This document shows, piece by piece, positions 28,061 through 39,120 of a stretch of 64,000 bases of DNA. The DNA lies in the NCBI RefSeq assembly GCF_037975245.1, contig NC_092563.1, positions 18,653,594-18,717,593 on the forward strand, written 5' to 3'. Position 1 is the stretch's first letter; each line of letters opens with the position of its first letter. The notes below the pieces were generated by a model that saw only the letters and a program-made list of their open reading frames with translations, made no database searches and was not told the DNA's origin. This DNA comes from Apostichopus japonicus. Lineage: Eukaryota; Echinodermata; Holothuroidea; Aspidochirotida; Stichopodidae. Both the position numbers and the translations under genes were made by a program.

Positions 28061-28528
28061 TTAAGGTAGCATACGCCCATTAATAAGCCCCATTGAGTTA
28101 CACACTAAATCACAAATGTATGTGGTCTCCAAGTCTAGATAGAAGTTCTCACTAGCTACACTACCCATCACCGGATAGCTGACAAGTTGGCCTTTCATGA
28201 CATTATCAATTTTCCGTAACATGACCATGTAGATTTTATGCTATCCGAGTCGGAAGTTTTCGTCACTTGTAAACAAACCTCTTCAATCAGTAGAAAACAA
28301 TTTTCGTACGCTGCTCCTGGTAGGCCTAAAGGGGTCAAAAATTGCCTCAACTGACCCATTTTTCACCAAATGTACTTCCATGCATGCTCTTCAACATGCA
28401 AGCCACCAAAAACTAGATCATGATAACAGGTCAAAAAAATATGTTCTCCTGCTGCTTTTTGGCACTTTTCCTGAAGGAGAACAATCGAGCGGATGGGTGT
28501 AGACTCTAATAGGCGTATGCCACCTTAA
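28061..28528. mobile_element. 468-bp MITE-like element with TTAA ends
   Basis: The 22-bp termini at 28061-28082 (TTAAGGTAGCATACGCCC..) and 28507-28528 are inverted repeats with two mismatches. Both start with TTAA. If TTAA is the target duplication this would be a piggyBac-type element; if it belongs to the repeat, the superfamily is open. No transposase inside. Confidence 0.65.
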
Positions 28529-28599
28529 GCAGCATTGACTCTACTGCTTGGTTTGTTGGAAATGAGTGTAGCACCCCCTATTTTCCTTATACATGAAAC

Positions 28600-28995
28600 G
28601 TATAGGACCTGCTTGAAGGTGGATATTAGTAGCGGACAATTAGAGCAGATAATAAGGAGAAAAGCGGAGAGCGCCATCTATTATCTAGCGGACAATAAGC
28701 AACGGTGAAGGTGGAGTCGTACTCAGTAATTGTTTGTAAATCAAATTTAAGACAATTCATCCCACTAATGACATGTTTAAAATTAATTATCTTTCTTATA
28801 GGAATAGATAGTGTAATATGCAATAACGAGACAGAGAAGGGTCCCTTCTATCACTCTATCAATGTTTGATATCAGTGACATAACTTCTTTGGCCGTGGCT
28901 ATTCTTACAACTAGTTGTAACAATTATTTATAAACTATTCTTACGAGATCGGCGAATTCAAGCGCGGTAATAAAATAAAGCAACTTCACATGTAG
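28600..28995 (+). repeat. Dispersed repeat end with one 215-bp satellite-like unit
   Basis: Starting at ACCTGCTTGAAGGTGG, with repeated AGCGGACAAT words, this stretch is matched in reverse complement by about 38760-39120. It includes GCGCCATCTATTA-like and TAAATTTGATTTACAAACAATT-like blocks. Its second half is a diverged unit of the satellite at 33393-34780. It leads directly into the telomere-type array at 29003. Confidence 0.75.
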
Positions 28996-29002
28996 TAGGG
29001 GT

Positions 29003-29691
29003 AACCCTAACCCTAACCCCTAACCCCTAACCCCTAACCCCTAACTACTAACCCTAACTTCTAACCCAAACTTCTAACCCTAACATCTAACCATAACCCC
29101 AACTTCTAAACCTAACCCTAACCCTAACTGCTAACCCTAACCCTAACCCTAACCCTAACTTCTAACCCTAACCCTAACACCTAACATTAACTTCTAACCC
29201 TAACCCTAACTTCTAACTCAAACCCTAACCCTGACCCTAACCCTAACCCTAACTCTAACCCTACACCCTAACCCTAACCCTAACACTAACCCCAGCCCTA
29301 ACCCTAACCCTAACACTAACCCTAACTTCTAACCCTAACCCTAACACCTAACCCTAACTTCTAACCCTAACCCTAACTTCTAACCCTAACCCTAACATTT
29401 AACTCAAACCCTAACCCTGACCCTAACCCTAACTTCTAACCCTAACCCTTACCCTAGCTTCTAACCCTAACCATAACCCTAACCCTAACCCTAACCCTAA
29501 CCCTAACTTCAAACCCTAACTTCTAACCCTAACCCTTACCCGAGCTTCTAACCCTAACCCTAACCCTAACCCTAACCCTAACCCTAACCCTAACCCTAAC
29601 CCTAACCCTAACCCTAACCCTAACCCTAACCCTAACCCTAACCCTAACCCTAACCCTAACCCTAACCCTAACCCTAACTTCAAACCCTAAC
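29003..29691 (-). repeat. Degenerate internal telomere-type array
   Basis: About 690 bp of CCCTAA on the plus strand (TTAGGG on the minus). Many variants occur (AACTTCT, CCCCTAA, ACACCTAA), but the last ~140 bp is nearly pure. Unique sequence lies on both sides, so this is not a chromosome end within the window. The Arg-Val frames it opens are artefacts. Confidence 0.97.
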
Positions 29692-32484
29692 CCTTTAATT
29701 ATAACTGATAATGCTGTCAAAATGAAAGTGGCAATTATCGCGGCATATATGCAAATGATGGGATCTCAAAGTATTCGCAAACCTATAGCGTCTTTCTTCT
29801 AAACTGAACTGAACTTGCAACATGTCTTTGCAAAGAGCATACGCCTTCGATCTAGTATACAGTGACTGGAAATTGTTACTTAATATAAAATCAGATTTTG
29901 AAATGATGTCTTTTACACGCCAAGAAAAATGAGTGCATTACGTAATATTCCTGTCGAAATGAAAGGCAATGTATTGGTTTGAAACAAGTATATTCAGCGC
30001 CCTCACTTTCGCGGTAGTTGACTCAGAGCCACATCTAGCTCAAAGTTGAACAGGACAAATTTCAACTATATATATGTTACGCACACACAGTTGGGGCAAC
30101 TTGAGGACTATTTCGTATCAATTGTTAGGTAGTCTCGAGTGTTGCTTTTTATGGAGGGAATATTCCGTATTTTTAATCATTTAGTACCTTGTTTTTTCCC
30201 TTAAAATATTTACAAATATATTTTTATATAATTGCTGACCTTAGAAATTCTGGTTTGACCTCGCTGGTCTGTACCCTTTCGTCAAGATAAATGACACAAT
30301 GACATTATCAGAAGCTTAGTAGTAAACAATGACCATTGTAGATGCATCCAGTTAGTGTGTTGAAGAGGCGGATGGAATGAAGGGGGGGGGGGGGTGTGGG
30401 TGGAGGCATTTTCGTCAGGCTTTTTAGCTATTCTTGAAAGTCGAAGTCCGTGCAGTACCCCACCACTTCCCTTAACGTTCATCTACTCTCCACACCAGGC
30501 TTTCCGTGAACTTATAAATATTTCTAGTCCGTACAGACATGCAGCTATATGTATCGATGAAGTAAGTGTTGAAAAATAATTTCACGACAAACTCATAAGT
30601 TCATCTTCTAAACATTCTTCTTCTTTTGTTTTATGTCGTCTACAGGCTGCAAGACAATTAAGGACATTGACTCGACATTGGTACTGCACAAGAGCAATCT
30701 ACATACGGCCAAGCTATAGCCAATTAACTTACTTCATGTATACTTTATTCGTTTGACCCCCCCCCCCTCCCCCTCGCCCAAGTACTTAGCATTCCACTTG
30801 TTTCAACAAAATACCACCCCTACTATCTATATATTGTTTAACTAAAAAAAATTGTCTTTTCAAAAATGACGTAACAGTAATATCTTTGTTATTTTATATT
30901 CGGTTTCATTTCTTATGTTATTATATATTTATTTTATTATATAACATTTTAGATATGTAGTGGTGTACACTGAGGCAGAGTTTAGGCATATAATGGGATT
31001 TACACGAATGGTTGAGCTATAATGACTACGTTTACACCTTAAGTGTGTAGATTGAGTTGAGCATATATTGTAAATAGGAGTCTGTTACAAAATGTTGAAG
31101 GTAAACGGGATGTACGGCCTGTCGGAAGAGGTCTAGGGGGGGGGGGGGTCCTCCTCCCCTTTGAGAAAAAAAGAGTGCGTGTCTGGTAGAGCATATGCAT
31201 GACATAATCAAGAGTATGCGTATAGGTCAGCACTGAGGAGTAAGATTACTCCGCGCATATGGTAGGATATGCCTTCCCTATACATTATATATAGTTCTTG
31301 TTTCGATCATTGCGATCGTCCGATGTGCGAGGTATTTGTATACATTCTATGATTTTTTTTAATAACGTGTAATTAAAATATTACGATCAGGTAGATTTTG
31401 GAACATTTCTACATCTGTTGAGAATAAAATGTCGTATTTTAAATTTTCAGTGACTTTTTTTCTGGGATACTTGTTAATCGGGGACGAAATACTGGAATCG
31501 GTGTATACAGTCCCCGAAAATCGGGGACGTCTGGTCACCTTAGTGTATAGGTGAGGGTATAAAGTGGAAACGGGGAGGGTGGTGGTATTCACCACCATAC
31601 CCTCCTAATGTTAAGGATATGCGCCTGCATTGATATCTTTATCTTCATTGTTAAACAAAAGGTTAACCTTTCAAAACTTTCGACGGATATTATAAGCCGG
31701 TAGATTCCTAGTGAAATATGGAATTGACTACTGGTCATCTCTGCTCGCATTTTAAATGGCATAATTCGAATATTTATATTTGTTCTTTCTTTCTTTTGAA
31801 ACGATTACATGTATACATGTGCTAACTACATTAATTTAGTGATATATTAAGATGGTAACTTCTTTATCTTAATTATAAATGATCTATAGCGGTATATGCT
31901 TGAAACTTGAACAAATGTGTACTGCCCAAAAATGTTTTTATATTATATCTTATTGTTTAACAAAAAAGTAAAAAGTATGTTGTGGTTGACTTTTAACTCA
32001 CGTGGGTGACATATTACTCCATCGTACGTCACAATATTTCATGTCATTTGAATCCAATTAAATTGGCGTTCTTTCAAATAAACTAGTCGACTTTTCGTGA
32101 TTTGTGTTTTGTTTTTTTGCGAATGTTTGACAAAGCACACCAGCAAGCAAGCTATATGTATGGAACGCAAAAGCTTCAGAGTACGTGCTATGAATACGTC
32201 TAAAACCTTATATTTTGGTGGAGTGGTGGGTTCTCCGCTTTCTCTTTTAATTTAAATTTAATGTACAATTGTTCAGCATCAAAGGCCTTAATATCACCAA
32301 GCGACACATGTTGTCACTGTTACTGATCACTCTGCATTAATGATACCATTAAACGTAATGTAATGTTACTCTTACGGAATACCATGTACTCATCAAACAC
32401 AACTTTGTAACTGTCACCAAGTATCATATGTTGTCCCTGCTACCAAACTCACAATCACCAATTAACCTCCACTTGCATAAATCA
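29692..32484. other. Unique-looking DNA between two telomere-type arrays
   Basis: No gene recognised. G/C homopolymers lie near 30380, 30757 and 31137. Its position between two CCCTAA arrays in the same orientation is the only notable point. Confidence 0.4.
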
Positions 32485-32994
32485 CCCTAACCCTAACCCT
32501 AACCCTAACCCTAACCCTAACCCTAACCCTAACCCTAACCCTAACCCTAACCCTAACCCTAACCCTAACCCTAACCCTAACCCTAACCCTAACCCTAACC
32601 CTAACCCTAACCCTAACCCTAACCCTAACCCTAACCCTAACCCTAACCCTAACCCTAACCCTAACCCTAACCCTAACCCTAACCCTAACCCTAACCCTAA
32701 CCCTAACCCTAACCCTAACCCTAACCCTAACCCTAACCCTAACCCTAACCCTAACCCTAACCCTAACCCTAACCCTAACCCTAACCCTAACCCTAACCCT
32801 AACCCTAACCCTAACCCTAACCCTAACCCTAACCCTAACCCTAACCCTAACCCTAACCCTAACCCTAACCCTAACCCTAACCCTAACCCTAACCCTAACC
32901 CTAACCCTAACCCTAACCCTAACCCTAACCCTAACCCTAACCCTAACCCTAACCCTAACCCTAACCCTAACCCTAACCCTAACCCTAACCCTAA
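32485..32994 (-). repeat. Perfect internal telomere-type array, 85 units
   Basis: An uninterrupted 510-bp run of CCCTAA (TTAGGG on the minus strand) with no variant unit. This purity contrasts with the degenerate array at 29003-29691 and suggests recent origin, recent homogenisation, or assembly collapse or extension. Confidence 0.98.
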
Positions 32995-33139
32995 CTTATT
33001 GTTACTCCTAGTTGTAAAAATAGTACTCCCATTCGTAAAAATAACCATGTTAAAGCAACTGCGCATGCGTATTCATAAATTATTGTTACAACCAGTCGTA
33101 AGAATAGCCACTTTGAACTTCTTTAATATGCTAAAAATT

Positions 33140-33392
33140 CCACTACATGTATGTATGTATATGTGATCTTCCCGCAAGCAGGAACTCGCGAAAGAAGCCA
33201 TGGAGGCTTGTAGACTCGCAAGCTGACCGAAGCCAATCTCTCGGCACACATCCATTTAACGTCCGTGTCGGGAAGTTGTTATTGAACAACACCCTTGCCA
33301 GACGACACACATTGCTGTCGGCGGGGAATCGAACCGGGGATCTCATGACTAGGAGACGCCGGCGTTAACCACTAGGCTATACACTCCGCCTT
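33140..33392 (-). mobile_element. tRNA-derived SINE, family 2, copy 1
   Basis: On the minus strand the tRNA-like head carries the A box TAGCCTAGTGG and the B box GGTTCGATTCC, with a paired anticodon-arm-like stem. It is followed by a ~150-bp body with GCTTCGGTCAGCTTGCGAG and TTCGCGAGTTCCTGC, and a short (TACA)n-like tail near 33140-33160. A second, diverged copy is at 45233-45465. I call it a SINE, not a tRNA gene, because of the body and the second copy. Confidence 0.85.
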
Positions 33393-34780
33393 ATACATCG
33401 TGTACAAACTGCCGTTACGTACTAATGAAATGTTTAAATTAATTATCTCTCGTTATAGAAATAGTTAGATGGTGCGACACACATCACGGAATAGAGCAAA
33501 GTGTCCTCTTTTACCATATTTATGTTTGATATCGGTTACATAACTTCTATCTTCGCCAAAATTTCGATTGTAAAAAAAAGAATCTTTGTGATAGCGTTAA
33601 ATTCCAATACATCGTGTACAAACTGCCGTTACGTACTAACGAAATGTTTAAAATTAATTATCTTTAGGTATAGAAATAGTTAGATGGCGCGACACCCATC
33701 ACGGAATAGAGCAAAGTGTACTCTATCACGCTGTTGATGTTTGATAGTTGTGACATAACTTCTATCTTCGCCAAAATTTCGATTGAACAAAATAAGAATA
33801 TTTGTGATTGCGTTAAATTCAACTACATCGTGTACAAACTGCCGTTACCTTCTAACGAAATGTTTAAAATTAATTATCTTTAGTTATAGAAATAGTTACA
33901 TGGTGCGACACACATCACGGAATAGACCAATTTGTCCTCTATAACCCAATCTATGTTTGATATCGGTTACATAACTTTTATCTTCGCCAAAATTGCGGTT
34001 AAAAAAAAGAAGAATCTTTGTGATAGCGTTAAATTCCACTACATCGTGTACAAACTACCGTTACGTACTAACAAAATGTTTAAAATTAATTATCTTTAGG
34101 TATAGAAATAGTTAGATGGCGCGACACCCATCACGGAATAGAGCAAAGTGTACTCTATCACGCTGTTGATGTTTGATAGTTGTGACATAACTTCTATCTT
34201 CGCCAAAATTTCGATTGAACAAAATAAGAATATTTGTGATTGCGTTAAATTCAACTACATCGTGTACAAACTGCCGTTACCTTCTAACGAAATGTTTAAA
34301 ATTAATTATCTTTAGTTATAGAAATAGTTACATGGTGCGACACACATCACGGAATAGACCAATTTGTCCTCTATAACCCAATCTATGTTTGATATCGGTT
34401 ACATAACTTTTATCTTCGCCAAAATTGCGGTTAAAAAAAAGAAGAATATTTGTGATTGCGTTAAATTCCACTACATCGTGTACAAACTACCGTTACGTAC
34501 TAACAAAATGTTTAAAATTAATTATCTTTAGTTATAGAAATAGTTAGATGGTGCGACACACATCACGGAATAGAGCAAAGTGTCCTCTATCACTCTAGTC
34601 ATGTTTGATATCGTTTACATACTTCTATCTTCGCCAAAATTTCGATTGAAAAAAATTAATTCTAATTATGATTGTGTAAAATTCCAGTACAGCGTGTATA
34701 ATTGTAGTTACAAATCAGTCACTGTAGAAATGTGTGTATTGAATTATCTTCGGTTATAGAAATAACCTTTCAATGGCATA
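33393..34780 (+). repeat. ~215-bp satellite, six units with dimeric higher-order structure
   Basis: The word ACATCGTGTACAAACTGCCG recurs near 33396, 33609, 33826, 34040, 34257 and 34472, a spacing of 213-217 bp. Units alternate in type: the GGCGCGACACCCATC type at 33677 returns at 34108, 431 bp later and nearly identical. The last unit, from 34690, is diverged. Single copies occur at 28770-28960 and, inverted, at 38158-38960. Confidence 0.93.
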
Positions 34781-35279
34781 TACTTCTAGTCTCTTAGAAG
34801 CTTTTTGGAGTATCATCAATATTTGGAATATTTACTTATAATTAATAAGGCAGGCAGAGGATGACTATTACTAACTACATTCGTATACACATGAGATGTT
34901 ACAGGTTGTCATCTGTGGTCAAGCATGAGGATTTCATGGAATTAAGACAAGTGCGACTATGAAAGGGTGAGTGATGAATAAATTCGGGAACAGCAAGTGA
35001 GTAGTTACTAAAACAATGAAAGAAAGAAAACACTTGCTTCACGTGATATACAATTTGGATAGACATTCATATTGTACGTTACATACCTTACGGAACTTTG
35101 CTTAAAAATTGAACTGAAATTTTAAAGCAAGAAAAGCAAAAGTAAAATTTGAATGAATTCGAAGCGGGAATTGAAGAAAATACATGTTTCTAAGTAATCG
35201 TATAGGGTTAAGTTGTATGTGTGTGGGTGGGTATTTGTGTGTCTGTGTGGGTGCAGCGTGTATGTGTGTGACGCCCTGC
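34781..35279. other. Intergenic DNA with a GT-rich stretch
   Basis: A GTGTG-rich tract lies near 35215-35270. No gene recognised. Confidence 0.35.
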
Positions 35280-35930
35280 TTGTAAACACGATATCTCAAG
35301 AAGGGAAGCTTGGAGCACGTCATTTTTGGGGAGTAGGTGTACCACATTGGGTAGAAGAACGCTATTGTTTTTAGAGGAGGTCTAAGGTCATTTTGGGTCA
35401 CCAGTGGTCAAATTGTGAAACATTGTTAACACGATATCTCAAGAAGGGAAGTTTGGACTGTTCTCATATTTACTATGTAGTTGTGACACGTCAAATTTAA
35501 GATCCCTGTAGTATTTAGTGGAGATCAAATGTTATTTGGGGTCACCAGAGGTCAAAGTGTGAACCTTATAAACATGCACGATATCTCAAGAAAAAAAAAA
35601 CTTCGATCAGTCTTATATTTAGTATGTGGTTGTGACACGTTGAATTCGAGATTCCTATTGTTTTAATGGAGGTCAAAGGTCGTTTGGGGTCACTAGGAGT
35701 CAAATTGTGAAAACCTTGTAAACACGATAGCTTGGGCCAATCTTATATTTAGTATGTCTTTGTAATAAGTTAAGTTCAAGAAGCCTATTGTTTTTTCAAA
35801 GTTCATTTGGAGTAACCAGAGATAAAGTTGTGGATACCGTGTTTTATAATTGAATGTATCTCCCACTGCCCAGCCTATTATATAACATGTGCTTTAGGGC
35901 TCATAAGAGTAGGAGAGACTGTTGGCATTT
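35280..35930 (+). repeat. ~145-bp tandem repeat, about four units, rich in AGGTCA-like words
   Basis: CACGATATCTCAAGAA starts units near 35287, 35431 and 35576, and a diverged unit starts near 35722. Each unit contains several GGTCA words, including the DR1-like AGGTCAAAGGTCG near 35672. A single copy of the terminal part occurs at 17440-17590, so it is a dispersed family. Confidence 0.85.
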
Positions 35931-36088
35931 GACAATTAGCTTATGGGCATCCGTAGAATCCGAATTCAGACGTCGTGAACAAATTGCCTATACCTATACT
36001 GTGCCACTAACTGCATATGTTGTTGCATTACAATGGTGTGCTGTTTGTACATACGAGTATGTCAAGCCAAATGCTCAATAAACCGAGA

Positions 36089-36615
36089 AACATGGATTTT
36101 CGGTCGAAAAACCATGTTTATCGACCGATAAACCATGTTTATCACTCGAAAAACCATGTTTATCGACCGAAAAACCATGTTTATCGACCGATAAACATGG
36201 TTTATCACCGGAAAACCATGATTATCGGCAGATAAACATGGTTTTTCTGAGAAACATGGTTTATCGAACCATAAACAGGGATTTTCATTAGATATTCCAT
36301 GTTTTTCTTTCGAAAATCCATGTTTTTCTTTCGAAAATCCATGTTTATATGCGATAAACCATGTTTATCGGCGATAAACCGTTTTTTTCGACAGATAAAC
36401 ATGGTTTATCGCCGATAAACATGGTTTATCGCCGATAAACATGGTTTATCGACTGATAAACCATGTTTTTCGTCGAAAATCCATGTTTATCGGCGATAAA
36501 CAATGTTTTTCGGCAGATAAACATGGTTTATCGACTGATAAACCATGTTTTTCGTCGAAAATCCATGTTTATCGACCGATAAGCATAGTTTATCGGCGAT
36601 AAATCATGTTTTTAT
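36089..36615. repeat. Two-orientation array of hairpin units, array 1
   Basis: Roughly 23 units of about 22 bp. The core CGATAAACCATGTTTATCG is itself a hairpin: CGATAAA and TTTATCG pair around CCATG. The core appears as CCATG or CATGG in irregular alternation, and units are joined by CGACC, GCCGA or TTTCGAAAAT. Just upstream is CAAGCCAAATGCTCAATAAA, nearly the same as the sequence before array 2. No coding role is visible. Confidence 0.93.
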
Positions 36616-37445
36616 ATTTGGCGACTGATGAAAATTTACCCGAACTACTTCCAAAACTCTACATGTTTTGTTAGTATATATATGATAAATCTTTGGTTCC
36701 GAAGCCGCATGTGGGCGAGCCGTACGCAAACTTCGTGTGGGGCCCGGTTCTTTCCATAATTAGGAACAACGAAATATGGCCCCTGTTACCGATGTGAAAC
36801 TGTTCATGGTGTGCACCGGGTTGTATCTCCTGATAAATTCTGCTTGGCGCCTTTGCCGAATAGAGAGGAGAGAGTATCAAATTCCCAACCCTCTGTCGAC
36901 AATTTCATACACAGACTTTCCAGCTTACTGCAGAATTTTTGTACTGTAATGTAAATAAAATCTTATATAGCGCACTATACGCGCGATGCATCTGTGCGCT
37001 TTACAAACAATCTAGAAAATACAATGCCAAAACAGGTTTGACTTTGCTTAGCCATTGGACTATTGTTAGCCTTTATATTATGCAGTTAGGCTATTTCCAT
37101 AGAGTTATAAACGAGTTCCTATTATGCTCAATGGCTGTTTCCTATGACTTAAACGGTCTTCTGTATACACGGGCGGCGATTTGTTTCAAATATTGGGGGG
37201 GGGGGGATTGGCTTGGGTGCCGGCGGGTAGCATCTTTCATCCCCAAAATTGTTCGCACGCTTCATGGTATTTTGTATATATACATATATACTGGTTGCTA
37301 CAGCCCTATATTTTCCTTTTTTATAGGCAAACCAAATTTCATTACGGATGCGGTCCGTCTAGCTAATTCATATCGAAAAGTCAAAACAACTTTTGGTGAA
37401 AGTCTGTGATATTTTTTGGTGATATTTAGAAACAAATTGTGACAC
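36616..37445. other. Spacer between the two hairpin arrays
   Basis: No gene recognised. A G12 run lies near 37195. Confidence 0.35.
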
Positions 37446-37622
37446 GGTTAGACAGGTGCGTAGCGAGGAATTTGCCAAGGAAGGGGCCAAGCTTGTAGGT
37501 AAACCACCTAAGCGTAGCGCCACCATGAGTTGGCGCGAAGAGTTAAGAAAATTTAGGCCGAAAGTTGCTCCCGGCACATTGCTGGAAATGGCACTTCCCA
37601 GGCCTTGTTAGTTGCATATCAC
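37446..37622 (+). repeat. hAT-like terminus remnant of the composite family
   Basis: It starts CAGGTGCGTAGCGAGG and continues with GGTAAACCACCTAAGCGTAG, TTGGCGCGAAG and GGCACTTCCCAGGCCTTG. The same order is found at 41046-41205 and inverted at 20310-20452. Confidence 0.75.
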
Positions 37623-37849
37623 GCTGTAATGGAAAAGTTTCTTGAGATTACAAAATCTACCTGCAGTTGGTCGTAATATGACCTCTTTTTACCAATTACT
37701 GTAGTTTGCAACGCCTGCCACATATTTTTTCTTAGTATGAGGGTCTTTGTGTGAACGCTGTATGATGAACTACACTGTAGACATGAACATATCTACACAG
37801 TGTTTATACAAAGAGTCTAATGGTTATGGCAAGCCAATTGCTCAACAAA

Positions 37850-38150
37850 TCGAAAAACCATGTTTATCGACTGATAAACCATGTTTTTCGACTGATAAAC
37901 CATGTTTTTCGATCGATAAACATGGATTTTCGGTTGATAAACACGGTTTATCGGCGAGATAATCGCCGATAAATATGGATTTTCGACGAAAAACATGGTT
38001 TATCAGTCGATAAACCATGTTTATCGGCGATAAACCATGTTTATCGGCGATAAACCATGTTTTTCGACTAAACATGGTTTATCGCCGATAAAAATGGTTT
38101 ATTGCCGAAAAACATGGTTTATCAGTCGATAAACCATGTTTGATATGGCA
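37850..38150. repeat. Two-orientation array of hairpin units, array 2
   Basis: About 13 units of the same CGATAAACCATGTTTATCG-type hairpin as array 1, again in mixed orientation. It is preceded by CAAGCCAATTGCTCAACAAA. It directly abuts the inverted satellite copy at 38158. Confidence 0.92.
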
Positions 38151-38157
38151 GTGTTTA

Positions 38158-38346
38158 CAATTAAGATGTAGCGGAATTTAACGCTATCACAAATATTCTT
38201 ATATTTTTCAATCGAAATTTTTGCGAAGATAGAAGTTATGTCACCGATATCAAACATAAATAGAGTGATAGAGGACACATTAATCTATAACGTGATATAT
38301 GTCACACCATGTAACTATTTCTATAACTAAAGATAATTAATTTTAT
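38158..38346 (-). repeat. 215-bp satellite unit, inverted, first part
   Basis: Reverse complement of the unit at 33393-34780. It is continuous with the part at 38714 except for the insertion between them. Confidence 0.85.
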
Positions 38347-38713
38347 CAGTGGCGTAGGAAGGTACTTTTGAGTGGGGGGGCTGAAGACTGATGGCCGGCC
38401 TGGGGGAGGGGTCTAAGGGGAGGGGTGTCCCCCTCCCCTTTGGAATTTCTTTTGCATTTCCAGGTGGCCTCAGATGCAATTTGGTGCAATATAGCACACT
38501 TCAACTCCCACTCCATTTTGTAAAGAATTTTGCATTTTCACCTGGCCTTAAATGCAATTTGGTGCTCCAAATGAGATTTTTTTCTCATTTGGAAATGAAA
38601 AAGGGGTTTTCTGACTTGCGGAGCGGGGGGGGGGGGGTCGGAATGATACTTCCGCCCCCCATATTTTTCACTGGGGGCTGGCCTTCCCCAGCCCCCCGGT
38701 TCCTACGCCCTTG
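38347..38713. mobile_element. hAT-like non-autonomous element inserted in a satellite unit
   Basis: The left end CAGTGGCGTAGGAA and the right end TTCCTACGCCCTTG are inverted termini. The 8-bp duplication AATTTTAT (38339-38346 and 38714-38721) is confirmed because uninterrupted satellite units elsewhere have this sequence once. G-rich stretches lie just inside both ends. It has no coding capacity. Confidence 0.85.
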
Positions 38714-39120
38714 AATTTTATACATTTTGTTGGTACGTAACGGCAGTGTGTAACGATGTAGCGGAATTTAACGCAATCGAAAATATTCTTATTTTCTTCA
38801 ATCGAAATTTTGGCGAAGATAGAAGTTATGTAACCGATATCAAACATGGATAGGCTGACAGAAGAGATATTGCTCTTTTTCGGGATGTTTGTCGCACCAT
38901 CTAACAATCTCTATAACTAAAGATAAATCATTTTAAACATGTCATTAGTGGTACGGAACTGTACCTTAAATTTGATTTACAAACAATTATTGAGTGCCAG
39001 CGCACCTTTACCGTTACTTATTGTCCGCTAGTTAATAGATGGCGCTCTTCGCTTTTTTCCCTTTTGTCTGCTCTTATTGTCCGCTACTAATGTCCGCTAC
39101 CTTCAGGCAGGTACGTATAG
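38714..39120 (-). repeat. Satellite unit and repeat end, inverted copy of 28600-28960
   Basis: It continues the interrupted satellite unit and then runs into the TGTCCGCTA-rich end with GATGGCGCTCTTCGC. It finishes near ACCTTCAGGCAGGT, the reverse complement of the 28.6-kb start. Confidence 0.8.

Noticed and set aside
29003-32994. Chromosome end
   Set aside because: Long non-telomeric sequence lies on both sides of both arrays.
29529-33066. Repetitive Arg-Val and Gly-Leu frames
   Set aside because: Translation of the CCCTAA arrays.
33340-33392. tRNA gene on the minus strand
   Set aside because: Same reasoning; a second diverged copy with the same non-tRNA body exists at 45.2 kb.
36089-38150. 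CRISPR-like array
   Set aside because: Eukaryotic context, no constant repeat with unique spacers, units flip orientation and no cas genes.
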